Below, piece after piece: positions 1 through 6,983 of a DNA stretch of 10,523 bases. The translations under genes were made by a program, and so were the position numbers. The notes below the pieces were generated by a model, which ran no database searches, was not told the DNA's origin, and worked only from the letters and a program-made list of their open reading frames with translations. The stretch comes from Chitinophagaceae bacterium (GTDB lineage Bacteria; Bacteroidota; Bacteroidia; Chitinophagales; Chitinophagaceae): contig CANHLV010000035.1 in the NCBI GenBank assembly GCA_947461495.1, positions 1 to 10,523 on the forward strand. The letters are read 5' to 3'. The first letter of the stretch is position 1. Each line of letters opens with the position of its first letter.

Positions 1-103
1 AGTTGGAATCGTGATGAAAGGAAAAAAGGCAATAAAGACGGGTGTTTGAGCCGATATTTTGGACGAAAGCATAATGAATTATGTTGAGATCAAAATATCA
101 AGC

Positions 104-130
104 AAATGCTTGTCTTTGCAGCATTTTTTT
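104..130 (+). terminator. Probable intrinsic terminator of an upstream gene
   Basis: The arms AAATGCT (104-110) and AGCATTT (120-126) form a 7-bp stem with a 9-base loop, followed by a run of seven T at 124-130. It would end a plus-strand transcript arriving from the left edge. An overlapping dyad CAAGCA-AA-TGCTTG lies at 99-112. The stem is short and AT-rich, so confidence is moderate. Confidence 0.5.
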
Positions 131-145
131 CTTGTAATAGATTTC
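115..145 (+). promoter_or_regulatory. Candidate Bacteroidota-type promoter for the lipoprotein gene
   Basis: TTTG at 115-118 is followed after 19 bases by TAGATTTC at 138-145. This matches the Bacteroidota arrangement of TTTG at -33 and TAnnTTTG at -7 with one mismatch in the final base. Transcription would start near 150 and give a leader of about 70 bases before ATG 221. It overlaps the terminator hairpin, which is possible but unusual. Confidence 0.35.
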
Positions 146-220
146 AACTGCAAAAGCTGGGTTAAAGAGCTCCAACCAGTTTTTAATTTTTACTTTTACT
201 TTTTGATTTAAATTTACAGA

Positions 221-1222
221 ATGAAAAATTTACTTTATCTCAGCTTTATTATCCTTTTGTTTTCTTGCAAAAAAACACCTGTAGACAATTCAGGAAATGG
301 CAACGGCAATGGTAATGGTAATGGCAACAACAATAATCCAGCAATAGTTTTTGAAAGATTCATTACACCATCTATAGTGAATCCTTTGGTTACAAGCTTT
401 AATAATCAGCATTATATTTATGTAGATACTTTCCCTTTAAAAAATAAACTTTTCATTTTCCTTCCCGGAACTACAGGTTCTCCTCAATTTTATAAATTGA
501 TTGTAAAAAAAGCAGCGTCATTGGGTTATCATGCCATTGGGTTGATGTACCCCAATAGCAGCGATTTGTATACAGCAGCTGCTACAAGTTCTGATAATAC
601 TCAATTTGGAAAATGTCGTCAGGAAATTTTTGATGGTACAGATCAGTCAACAGGTGTAAATGTCAATTTCCCAAATTGTATCCAAAGAAGATTGTATGAT
701 TTATTATTTTATTTACAACAACAAGATACGCTTCATAACTGGGGACAATTCATTTCAAACAATGATGTTGTGTGGAGTAAAATAGTAATTGCCGGTCATT
801 CACAAGGTGGCGGACATGCGTTATACATTTCAAAACAAGTGAGTGTGGAAAGAGCCATTAGCTTTTCTTCAATTGATTGGAATACCACTTTAGCAAGAAG
901 TGCCGATTGGGTTACTCAACCCGGAGCCACTGATGTTTCCAGATTATTTTCAATAAACGGCATCGGGGACCAGCTGTTCAGTTATGCAAATGTACAAACA
1001 CAATTAGCTGAAATGGGATTTGCCGGACCCGCTGTGAGTATCGATTCCAATCTTCCTCCTTATTCAAACAGTCATACATTAACAACAACGGCCACACCTG
1101 CAACCAGTGTATTATTTCCGGATCATAATGTAACTTGTTTGGATGCTTATGTGCCTAAAAATAATGCAGGAGGAGCAGCTGATAGTTTTGTCAAGGCATG
1201 GGAGTACTTAATTGGCAATTGA
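221..1222 (+). CDS. Alpha/beta-hydrolase-fold lipoprotein
   Basis: A predicted lipid-anchored serine hydrolase of 333 residues, probably on the periplasmic or outer face of a membrane. Residues 1-16 form a lipoprotein signal ending LFSC, with Cys16 as the lipidation site. Residues 25-39 are a Gly-Asn linker. The hydrolase core starts near residue 76 (LFIFLPGTTG, a likely oxyanion strand). The nucleophile elbow is GHSQGG with Ser194. Asp250 in GIGDQL and His302 in PDHN are the likely other two triad members. The overall pattern resembles the BPSS1187-type hydrolases, but that name is from memory and the substrate is unknown. No Shine-Dalgarno is present before the ATG, as is normal in this phylum. 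The gene is followed after 99 bases by an outer-membrane protein gene; co-transcription is possible because I saw no convincing terminator between them. Confidence 0.85.
   Translation: MKNLLYLSFIILLFSCKKTPVDNSGNGNGNGNGNGNNNNPAIVFERFITPSIVNPLVTSFNNQHYIYVDTFPLKNKLFIFLPGTTGSPQFYKLIVKKAASLGYHAIGLMYPNSSDLYTAAATSSDNTQFGKCRQEIFDGTDQSTGVNVNFPNCIQRRLYDLLFYLQQQDTLHNWGQFISNNDVVWSKIVIAGHSQGGGHALYISKQVSVERAISFSSIDWNTTLARSADWVTQPGATDVSRLFSINGIGDQLFSYANVQTQLAEMGFAGPAVSIDSNLPPYSNSHTLTTTATPATSVLFPDHNVTCLDAYVPKNNAGGAADSFVKAWEYLIGN
293..337 (+). repeat. In-frame hexanucleotide repeat coding a Gly-Asn linker
   Basis: Six tandem GGNAAY units at 293-328 encode (Gly-Asn)x6, followed by three Asn codons. The tract tethers the hydrolase to its lipid anchor. 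Third-base differences between units show it is not a fresh perfect expansion. Gain or loss of a unit would alter linker length by two residues without a frameshift. Confidence 0.8.
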
Positions 1223-1250
1223 ATGCCTATAAAATACTGATTTTGCCAAT
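1211..1250. repeat. Inverted repeat across the stop codon of the lipoprotein gene
   Basis: ATTGGCAA (1211-1218) and TTGCCAAT (1243-1250) are perfect 8-base complements separated by 24 bases; the TGA at 1220-1222 lies in the loop. No T-run follows, so it is not a standard intrinsic terminator. It may be an mRNA-end structure or chance. Confidence 0.3.
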
Positions 1251-1321
1251 GAGATTTATGTTTACAGCTATGTAATCAAAATTTTTCTTTAATTTCAAGA
1301 ATTACCAATTAATTACTTATA

Positions 1322-2059
1322 ATGAAAATGAAACAAGCCTTGTTTTTCCTATTGTTGTTTTTTGTTACAACAGCAAATGCTCAGGAGAAAGTCAAAAAAG
1401 AGTTTAAAAACACGATTAAATACAACATTACCAATCCATTTATTTTTGGAAAGAATGTACATATTTTAGGATATGAAAGAGTTCTAAATAAAAAACGTAG
1501 CCTTTCGATAAATGTAGGAACAACCTCTCTTCCAAAATTTACGGGTATTAGCTCTGATTCTATGAGTGTTATCGGCAGCAATAAAAATGCTGGATTCCAT
1601 GCGGCTGTAGAATACAGATTTTATCTAGGAAAAGAAAATAAATACAATGCCCCAAGAGGCGTTTATCTGGCTCCTTATTATTCATTCAATTCTTTTCAAA
1701 AGAAAAACACTTGGGCACTAAACACTTCAACTACAAGTGGTAGCATTAATACCGATATTGCACTTAACATACATACGTTTGGTGCAGAATTAGGCTATCA
1801 ATTTGTTTTGTGGAATCGTCTTTCTCTCGACTTTGTACTCATGGGTCCGGGTGTAGCTGCTTATACTCTAAAAACCGGCTTCGACACCGAATTGCCTAGT
1901 CCAGATAAATTAGCGTTGATCGCCAAAATAAACAATGCAATTGCTGACAAATTACCGGGTTACGATTTTGTAATTCCAGATGATTTTGGAAAAACATCGA
2001 GCAGTGGAGTAACCAGTTTCAATTTTAGATATTTGATACAAATTGGATTCAGATTCTAA
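1322..2059 (+). CDS. Outer-membrane beta-barrel protein, unknown role
   Basis: A 245-residue secreted protein. A Sec signal (MKMKQALFFLLLFFVTTANA, residues 1-20) is followed by a probable cleavage before Gln21. The mature chain alternates polar and aromatic residues in strand-like stretches (for example VEYRFYLG, VYLAPYYSF, ELGYQFVLW). It ends in GFRF, and a C-terminal Phe is the usual signal for assembly by the BAM complex. The size suggests an 8- to 10-strand barrel. I recognise no specific family motif and assign no substrate. The start ATG at 1322 is followed two codons later by another ATG, which would work equally well. The next gene lies 58 bases downstream in the same direction and is also a barrel, so the pair may share envelope regulation. 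Confidence 0.8.
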   Translation: MKMKQALFFLLLFFVTTANAQEKVKKEFKNTIKYNITNPFIFGKNVHILGYERVLNKKRSLSINVGTTSLPKFTGISSDSMSVIGSNKNAGFHAAVEYRFYLGKENKYNAPRGVYLAPYYSFNSFQKKNTWALNTSTTSGSINTDIALNIHTFGAELGYQFVLWNRLSLDFVLMGPGVAAYTLKTGFDTELPSPDKLALIAKINNAIADKLPGYDFVIPDDFGKTSSSGVTSFNFRYLIQIGFRF

Positions 2060-2117
2060 TGATTTTTGTTATTTAATTTGTTTGCTTTACTTTACATCCT
2101 AATTAAAAATAATCAAT

Positions 2118-2765
2118 ATGAAAAAAGGTTTTGTTTTTTTACTAATGAGCATGATTTCAGTCAGCTCATTTTCACAGGGGATAAGAATTAATACATATGG
2201 AGCCTATTCATTTAAGGATAGAATTGACTCTCGTTTTGATTACAATGATTATTATAGAGGAACAATAATGGATGGATTCCAATTTGGTGGTGGTTTGGAG
2301 TATATGGCTGATGATGATTATGGAATTGAACTATCGTACCAAAGATTAAATTCCAGTGCAGATATGTATTATTATAAAAATGGTGATCAACATACAGATT
2401 TCAAGTTAGGGACTAATTATATCATGTTGGGTGGTAATCGTTATTTCGACATGAAAAATGAAAAGATTGAGCCCTATGTTGGTGCTCAAGCTGGTTTAGT
2501 GGTATTCAGTTACAAGAATCCAGATAATAACAATTCCGGTACCATTACTAAATTTGGCTGGGGTTTTAAAACAGGTATGAATATTTGGGCAACGAAACAA
2601 GTTGGCATCAAATTCCAGGCTCAGGTACAATCTGCAGTACAATCAGTTGGAGGTGGATTGTACATTGGCACAGGAGGTTCAGGTGCTGCCGTTACTACAA
2701 ATTCTTCTATCTACCAATTTGGATTGGGTGGTGGTATCATGATTAAATTAGGAAAGGACAAATAA
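2118..2765 (+). CDS. Small outer-membrane beta-barrel protein
   Basis: A 215-residue secreted protein with a signal peptide at about residues 1-19 (cleavage near SFS-QG). The mature part is rich in Gly, Tyr and Asn, with strand pairs such as QFGGGLEYM, YGIELSYQRL, IEPYVGAQAGLVVF and IYQFGLGGGIMIKLG. This is the pattern of the small porin-like or opacity-type barrels common in Bacteroidota. It ends KLGKDK, so the last barrel strand is followed by a short charged tail instead of a terminal aromatic residue. A weak promoter, TTTG (2065-2068) and TACTTTAC (2088-2095) with 19 bases between, lies just upstream, so it may have its own transcript. A strong terminator follows 22 bases after the stop. 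Function unknown. Confidence 0.8.
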   Translation: MKKGFVFLLMSMISVSSFSQGIRINTYGAYSFKDRIDSRFDYNDYYRGTIMDGFQFGGGLEYMADDDYGIELSYQRLNSSADMYYYKNGDQHTDFKLGTNYIMLGGNRYFDMKNEKIEPYVGAQAGLVVFSYKNPDNNNSGTITKFGWGFKTGMNIWATKQVGIKFQAQVQSAVQSVGGGLYIGTGGSGAAVTTNSSIYQFGLGGGIMIKLGKDK

Positions 2766-2787
2766 TAATATTGAATAGATTCATGTT

Positions 2788-2822
2788 AATCGCTCATCAT
2801 TCAAATGATGAGCGATTTTTTT
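2788..2822 (+). terminator. Strong intrinsic terminator closing the envelope gene cluster
   Basis: The arms AATCGCTCATCATT (2788-2801) and AATGATGAGCGATT (2804-2817) are perfect complements of 14 bases. The two-base gap means the innermost pairs must open to form the loop. A run of seven T (2816-2822) follows. It separates the three envelope genes from the signalling genes. Confidence 0.85.
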
Positions 2823-3155
2823 GCAAAAATTGGTAATAATTATTCGTGTTGATTTAAGTGTATCATTACAATTATCCAATCGGTATAAATTGTAAAAAAC
2901 ATCAAATATCTATGAATCGGAAGAGGTAAGCATATGGTATTAGAAAATATTCAACTAAAATCTTATTCGATTTGGCATAAAATGATATTATATTAGCATC
3001 TCCAAAAGCACAGCCCACTTTTCTTTACACACCTATGCTGTTTTTCAACACGTGAAACACTGATAAGTATCATCCCTCGCTTTGATGTGCTTTTTGACTT
3101 TAAAAAACTATTTTCACGCTATTATTGTAGGAGTAATAGGAATTAAATATTACTT
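2823..3155. other. Regulatory gap before the histidine kinase
   Basis: No convincing gene lies here. The stretch is very AT-rich. It contains the dyad TTTCA-N5-TGAAA (3043-3057), the FNR-like dyad at 3059-3074, and a weak promoter-like pair, TTTG (3093-3096) and TATTATTG (3120-3127), 23 bases apart. The only small frame with a purine-rich lead is 20 codons at 2934-2996, which I do not call. Confidence 0.5.
3059..3074 (+). promoter_or_regulatory. FNR/FixK-like operator upstream of the kinase (site 1)
   Basis: ACTGAT-AAGT-ATCATC contains the perfect core TGAT-N4-ATCA, close to the FNR/FixK box TTGAY-N4-RTCAA. It is centred 57 bases upstream of the candidate -7 element TATTATTG, near the place where CRP-family activators contact polymerase from about -60. 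The same dyad occurs at 7080-7095 and, with one change, at 6439-6454. Binding by the regulator at 4886-5947 is inferred. Confidence 0.5.
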
Positions 3156-4805
3156 ATGATTAAACAGGCTTACCAAGACTTTCACATTTCAAATCCATAC
3201 GAAGCATTTTTCAAAAATGCATCTATAGGAATAATGGTTGTTAATAAAAGCGGTGAGATTATTAATACCAATCCTTTTTTATTGACATTATTTGGGTATG
3301 AAGAAAACGAATTGAATGGAAAGAAAATTGAACTGTTGATTCCGGACAGATTTCATCATCAACATGTACAACATCGTGACGCTTTTAATAGAAATCCTAT
3401 ATCAAGGCCTATGGGAGTTGGTCTTGAGTTATTTGGAAAGAAAAAAGACGGAACCGAATTTTCGGTTGAAGTAAGTTTAAACAATTATGAATCGAATGGT
3501 GAAAAATTTGCATTTGCATTTATTACAGACAATACTCAGCGATTAAATGATAAAAATGAAATTACTCATCTTAACAATGATCTTGAATTAAACGTTCAAA
3601 ACAGAACAAAAGAATTAACCCGTACCCTGAGTGTTTTAGAGTTACTGAATGAAAAACACGCCATTACACTTGCCAATCAAAAAGCCATTTTAGACAATGC
3701 TCGGGTTATGCTATATGCCATGAATGAAAATGGATTGATTCAGTTTTTTAATCCGGAAGCCATCCGACTTACTGGCTATGAGGCTGCTGAAGTGGTTAAA
3801 AAACATAACCCAACCTTGTTTCACCGTTCAATTGAAATTGAAGTTTGCAGAGAGGAATTATTTAAACAACATAAAATTGTTACTACCAATGATTTTGATG
3901 TAATCAAACAAAAAGCGTTGAGGAACGAGATTAATAATTTGGAATGTTTTTTTGTGAATAAGCATAAAGAAGAAATACCTGTTTCACTTACAATTACTCC
4001 AATAAAAAATAAAAAAAATAAAATTATTGGGTTTATGGGTGTTGCCATAGATATTTCTGATCGAAAAAAAGCAGAAATCAATTTGCTCGAAGCACTGAAC
4101 AAAGAAAAGAAATTGGGAGAAATGAAAAGCCGATTTGTATCTATGGCTTCTCATGAATTCAGAACACCGTTAAGCACGATACTTTCTTCCGCCTACCTTA
4201 TTGAAAAATATACAGAATGTTCCGAGCAGCAAAAAAGAGAAAAACACATCAGCAGAATTATCTCTTCGGTGAATAATCTCACCAATATACTTAACGAATT
4301 TCTAAGTGTCGGAAAAATTGAAGAAGGTAAATTGGTGTTGCACGTTTCTAATTTCAATATAAAAAAACTAATTGAAACTATCGTCACAGATTTGAATCCC
4401 TTATTGAAGAAGGGTCAAAAAATTGATTATACTCATGAGGGTTCAGAAATGATTGAGCTGGATAATTCCTTATTAAAAAATATTATTCTTAATCTGTTAT
4501 CAAATGCAATTAAATTTTCTTACGAGAATTCAATGATTATCATAACGAGCAGTTATCATGATGATGAATTTGTAATTAAGGTCGTTGATAATGGCATTGG
4601 AATAACAAAAGATGACCAAGAACATCTAATGGACAGATTCTTTCGGGGTTCAAATGCTGTTAATGTACAAGGTACAGGCTTAGGTTTGCATATAGTTTCT
4701 AAATATGTTGAAAGAATGCAGGGAAGGATATCGTATGAATCCGAAATTAATAAAGGAACATCATTTACGATTGTTTTCACGCCATCACTTTTAGATGTCA
4801 ATTAA
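3156..4805 (+). CDS. Soluble hybrid-less histidine kinase with two PAS domains
   Basis: A 549-residue sensor kinase with no membrane segment, so it senses a cytoplasmic or freely diffusing signal. The order is PAS1 (about 15-130), a coiled-coil linker (about 130-175), PAS2 (about 175-305), HisKA and HATPase. The H-box is SHEFRTPL with His333 as the phospho-acceptor. The ATPase has an N-box (NLLSNAIKFS, 446-455), DNGIGI (478-483), an F-box (FFRGSN) and GTGLGL (506-511); all are intact. PAS1 has His70 in a segment that aligns with the heme-ligand region of FixL and DosP, and the distal Arg position is Leu90. The receiver-CRP/FNR gene starts 80 bases downstream and is the likely phosphotransfer partner, possibly on one transcript. 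The kinase has no receiver of its own. A FNR-like dyad sits 81 bases before the ATG, suggesting feedback by its own partner. Confidence 0.9.
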   Translation: MIKQAYQDFHISNPYEAFFKNASIGIMVVNKSGEIINTNPFLLTLFGYEENELNGKKIELLIPDRFHHQHVQHRDAFNRNPISRPMGVGLELFGKKKDGTEFSVEVSLNNYESNGEKFAFAFITDNTQRLNDKNEITHLNNDLELNVQNRTKELTRTLSVLELLNEKHAITLANQKAILDNARVMLYAMNENGLIQFFNPEAIRLTGYEAAEVVKKHNPTLFHRSIEIEVCREELFKQHKIVTTNDFDVIKQKALRNEINNLECFFVNKHKEEIPVSLTITPIKNKKNKIIGFMGVAIDISDRKKAEINLLEALNKEKKLGEMKSRFVSMASHEFRTPLSTILSSAYLIEKYTECSEQQKREKHISRIISSVNNLTNILNEFLSVGKIEEGKLVLHVSNFNIKKLIETIVTDLNPLLKKGQKIDYTHEGSEMIELDNSLLKNIILNLLSNAIKFSYENSMIIITSSYHDDEFVIKVVDNGIGITKDDQEHLMDRFFRGSNAVNVQGTGLGLHIVSKYVERMQGRISYESEINKGTSFTIVFTPSLLDVN

Positions 4806-4885
4806 TTTCTTCCGGAGGATCCTTTAATAACAATAACATTATTACTAATCATACTATCATTTCTTAACTTTTAAAAACTACACAC

Positions 4886-5947
4886 ATGAAAACAATTTTA
4901 TTAATTGAAGACAATGATGAAATAAGAGAAAATACTGCAGAAATTCTCGAACTTTCCATGTATAATGTATATACTGCTCCAAATGGAAAAGCCGGCGTTG
5001 AAAAAGCAATTGATGTAAAACCGGATTTGATAATCTGCGATATCATGATGCCACAACTTGATGGATATGGTGTATTGCATGCTATTCAAAAACAAGAAGA
5101 GATAAAAAACACACCATTCATTTTTCTAACAGCCAAGACTGAACGAAATGATCTGAGAAAAGGTATGGATCTGGGAGCAGATGATTATATCACCAAACCT
5201 TTTGATGCCACTGAATTACTTAGCGCCATTGATACCCGCCTTAAAAAAGTAGACCTGCTCAAAAAAGAATTTTCTAAAGATATGAATGGCATACATCAGC
5301 TAATTCTTGAAAGTTCAGGAGGTGATATGATGAAATCGATGGTTGAAAACAGAAGTACAAATACATACAAGAAAAAACAGGTCATTTACAAAGAAGGTAA
5401 TCATCCTACTCAATTGTATTATGTGCTTAGTGGAAAAATAAAAACATTCAAATCAAATGATGATGGCAAAGAACTGGTTACAGATTTATATTCCGCAGGT
5501 GATTTCCTAGGACATATAGCTTTGTTGCAAGGCGGTACTTACAAAGAAACCGCAGAAGCCATAGATGATTGTGAAATTGCAATCATTCCAAAAAAAGAAT
5601 TCGAAGATCTATTGAGTAACAGTAAAGAAGTGGCTCAAAAATTTATCAACCTCCTCGCAAAAAATATAGCTGATAAAGAACATCATTTGCTAAACTTGGC
5701 TTATAACTCACTTAGAAAAAAAGTAGCAGACGCCTTGATGGCACTTAAGAACAAGTATCATGTCAATAATAATCCTGAAAATTTTAGAATTGATATCAGC
5801 AGAGAAAATCTGGCCAATATTGCCGGCACTGCTACTGAATCGCTTATCAGGACTTTGAGTGATTTTAAAAATGAAAAATTAATTGATATCAAAGATGGCC
5901 ATATTACTATCATGAATGATAAAAAACTAGAAGGAATGATCAATTGA
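4886..5947 (+). CDS. Response regulator: receiver fused to CRP/FNR-type DNA-binding domain
   Basis: A 353-residue transcription regulator. The receiver (about 1-122) has the acidic pair Glu8-Asp9, phospho-acceptor Asp52 in CDIMMP, Thr82 and Lys104 (TKPF). A linker leads to a cyclic-nucleotide-binding-like beta-roll (about 155-245) and a CRP-type helix-turn-helix (about 270-345). The cAMP pocket looks degenerate: the region GGTYKETAEA has no Arg where CRP has Arg82, and there is a single Cys (Cys229) in the roll, so neither cAMP nor an FNR-type iron-sulfur cluster is expected. Phosphorylation probably replaces a small-molecule effector. The recognition helix TATESLIRTL aligns with that of FNR and keeps Glu318 and Arg322, the residues that read TGA in CRP/FNR sites. 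Ser212 of FNR is replaced by Ile321. The stop codon lies in a 26-base palindrome shared with the convergent gene. Confidence 0.9.
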   Translation: MKTILLIEDNDEIRENTAEILELSMYNVYTAPNGKAGVEKAIDVKPDLIICDIMMPQLDGYGVLHAIQKQEEIKNTPFIFLTAKTERNDLRKGMDLGADDYITKPFDATELLSAIDTRLKKVDLLKKEFSKDMNGIHQLILESSGGDMMKSMVENRSTNTYKKKQVIYKEGNHPTQLYYVLSGKIKTFKSNDDGKELVTDLYSAGDFLGHIALLQGGTYKETAEAIDDCEIAIIPKKEFEDLLSNSKEVAQKFINLLAKNIADKEHHLLNLAYNSLRKKVADALMALKNKYHVNNNPENFRIDISRENLANIAGTATESLIRTLSDFKNEKLIDIKDGHITIMNDKKLEGMIN

Positions 5948-5966
5948 TCATTCCTTAATTTTTTTT
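5931..5966. terminator. Bidirectional terminator: 26-base perfect palindrome between convergent genes
   Basis: The half AAGGAATGATCAA (5931-5943) is followed directly by its exact complement (5944-5956). On the plus strand AA and eight T (5959-5966) follow; on the minus strand CTAG and six T follow (from A 5921-5926). It therefore resembles an intrinsic terminator in both directions. The TGA of the regulator (5945-5947) and that of the coiled-coil gene (5950-5948) both lie inside it and are adjacent without overlap. Confidence 0.75.
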
Positions 5967-6343
5967 GTAAGTTTTGTTGAGAAGGATTGATTAAACTCGA
6001 ATTTCATTTTATTAAAAAGTTTTTCCACCATTCCAATTTCTATTCTTAATTTTTTTTGTTTCATTAATTTTTCTTGTAACTGATGTAATGAAACTTCATG
6101 ATTTTTTTTAATCAGCTCTATCTGTGAAGTAATATCTAATCTAAATAGATGAAGAGATTTTTCTAGTTCAATAAAAAGATGTTGATAATGTTCAATGGGA
6201 TCAAGCATCGATCTATCGGGCATTTCCATTAGAATTTGTGCAATTCTGTTTTTCTTGAATACAAGTTCAGTCTGCATAAAAACTATACTTCGTTTCCAAG
6301 TTTCGGCCTCGTATAAAAGTTGCTTGCTGATTGTGTTTTTCAT
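5948..6343 (-). CDS. Small coiled-coil protein, uncharacterised
   Basis: A 131-residue cytoplasmic protein with no signal or membrane segment. It is almost wholly helical, with heptad-like spacing in two blocks: residues about 1-40 (starting MKNTISKQLLYEAETWKRS) and about 55-115 (LFIELEKSLHL, then LHQLQEKLMKQKKLRIEI). The blocks are split by a Pro-containing turn near PDRSMLDPIEHY. The C-terminus is basic (KLTKKIKE). I chose ATG 6343 because AAAGAAG stands before it and the helical pattern begins there; an in-frame ATG at 6394 would add 17 residues (MVNNIISISTYPSKEVI) that look non-helical. It faces the regulator gene tail to tail and lies downstream of hsp20 behind a terminator. A FNR-like dyad lies about 100 bases upstream. 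I infer it belongs to the same regulon. No function is assigned. Confidence 0.75.
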   Translation of the reverse strand: MKNTISKQLLYEAETWKRSIVFMQTELVFKKNRIAQILMEMPDRSMLDPIEHYQHLFIELEKSLHLFRLDITSQIELIKKNHEVSLHQLQEKLMKQKKLRIEIGMVEKLFNKMKFEFNQSFSTKLTKKIKE

Positions 6344-6438
6344 TATTACTTCTTTTGAAGGATAAGTAGAAATACTTATAATATTATTCACCATTTACTT
6401 ATTTTGAACTGTAAGGTAAAATAACCATTTCTTAAAAA

Positions 6439-6454
6439 ACTGACGAAAATCAGT
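6439..6454 (-). promoter_or_regulatory. FNR/FixK-like operator upstream of the coiled-coil gene (site 3)
   Basis: On the minus strand the site reads ACTGAT-TTTC-GTCAGT, with six-base arms complementary at five positions and TGAY-N4-RTCA spacing. It is followed by six T (6439-6434), so it can also be read as a weak 5-bp-stem terminator or leader hairpin. It lies past a complete hsp20 terminator, which makes a second terminator unnecessary and favours an operator. I found no good -7 element at the expected spacing. Confidence 0.4.
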
Positions 6455-6481
6455 CTGTATAAAATTTCTGGTCATTCCTAC

Positions 6482-6517
6482 AAAAAAAACAGCCCACACA
6501 AAAATGGGTGAGCTGTT
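6482..6517 (-). terminator. Intrinsic terminator of hsp20
   Basis: On the minus strand AACAGCTCACCCA pairs with TGTGTGGGCTGTT with one U-G wobble and one mismatch around a short U-rich loop, followed by a run of eight T including the stem end (A 6482-6489 on the plus strand). It lies 20 bases past the hsp20 stop codon. Confidence 0.75.
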
Positions 6518-6536
6518 ACTTCAAGAGCGATAATTA

Positions 6537-6983
6537 TTATTTAACCGTTATGCTTTTTGTCATCATTTTTTTGGCTTCTTCTTTTTTGGGAAGCATCAAT
6601 GACAGAACACCATCCGTATAAGTGGCTTGAATATTATCCTTACTCACCTCATCTGGCAAAGAAAAACTTCTGCTGAAAGAAGAATAATTGTACTCTTTCC
6701 GTGTGTATTGGTGCTCTTTCTCTGTTTTGGATTCCTCTTTTTCAGAACTGACGGTTAACATATTGCCCTCCACATTAATGAAAAAATCATCTTTCTTCAT
6801 TCCTGGTACAGCAAATGCCAACTTGTATTCATCTTTGGTTTCAGTGATGTTAACTGCAGGTACATTCAATGTTCTGCCTAATAACGAATTGTTATTGTCA
6901 AACCATTCATTCCACGGTTTGAAAAAATCTTCAAATACTGTGGGTAAAGTTCCCCCATTTCTAATCATTGCTCTTGTAGACAT
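6537..6983 (-). CDS. Hsp20 family small heat-shock protein
   Basis: A 148-residue ATP-independent holdase chaperone of the cytoplasm. A short N-terminal arm (1-40, with FEDFFKPWNEWFD) leads to the alpha-crystallin domain (about 41-135), which starts VPAVNITETKDEYKLAFAVPG and ends with the family signature ATYTDGVLSLMLPK. The C-terminal tail holds ITV (145-147), an I-x-V anchor motif used in oligomer assembly. The start at 6983 is fixed by a strong Shine-Dalgarno, AAGGAGGA, seven bases or so upstream, and by family length; a longer in-frame extension upstream would run into the ABC-F gene. A -7-like TAGATTTG lies about 46 bases upstream and an FNR-like dyad about 97 bases upstream. The gene is followed by its own terminator. 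Control by the adjacent two-component pair is inferred. Confidence 0.93.
   Translation of the reverse strand: MSTRAMIRNGGTLPTVFEDFFKPWNEWFDNNNSLLGRTLNVPAVNITETKDEYKLAFAVPGMKKDDFFINVEGNMLTVSSEKEESKTEKEHQYTRKEYNYSSFSRSFSLPDEVSKDNIQATYTDGVLSLMLPKKEEAKKMMTKSITVK

Larger units (their letters stand above)
1..220. other. Left-edge stretch with no assignable gene
   Basis: No complete gene is visible. Two plus-strand frames enter from the left edge and stop early, at TGA 47-49 (ending AIKTGV) and TGA 85-87 (ending KHNELC). Either could be the 3' end of a gene outside the window, and the plus-strand terminator at 104-130 supports some upstream plus-strand transcript. A minus-strand frame also opens at ATG 72-70 and runs off the edge for 24 residues (MLSSKISAQT at its start); it has no clear ribosome site. 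I cannot choose among these. Confidence 0.4.

Noticed and set aside
293..337. Gly-Asn hexamer tract as a CRISPR or mobile-element repeat
   Set aside because: It is a short in-frame coding tandem repeat with no spacers and lies exactly where a lipoprotein linker is expected.
2934..2996. Twenty-codon frame with GAAGAGG before its ATG
   Set aside because: The peptide (MVLENIQLKSYSIWHKMILY) has no recognisable feature, and an AT-rich gap of this length is expected to hold such frames. It also lies just upstream of the kinase regulatory sites.
3002..3046. ACAGC ... GCTGT followed by T-run as a terminator before the kinase
   Set aside because: The stem is only five bases with a loop of over 20 bases, no gene ends nearby on the plus strand, and a strong terminator is already present at 2788-2822.
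4814..4822. GGAGGA between the kinase and the regulator genes
   Set aside because: It looks like a Shine-Dalgarno but no start codon follows at a usable distance. The regulator start at 4886 is over 60 bases away.
5330..5947. Regulator as a true FNR oxygen sensor with an iron-sulfur cluster, or a cAMP receptor
   Set aside because: The protein lacks the N-terminal Cys cluster of FNR and has a single Cys in the beta-roll. The Arg and Glu that hold cAMP in CRP are not present at the matching positions.
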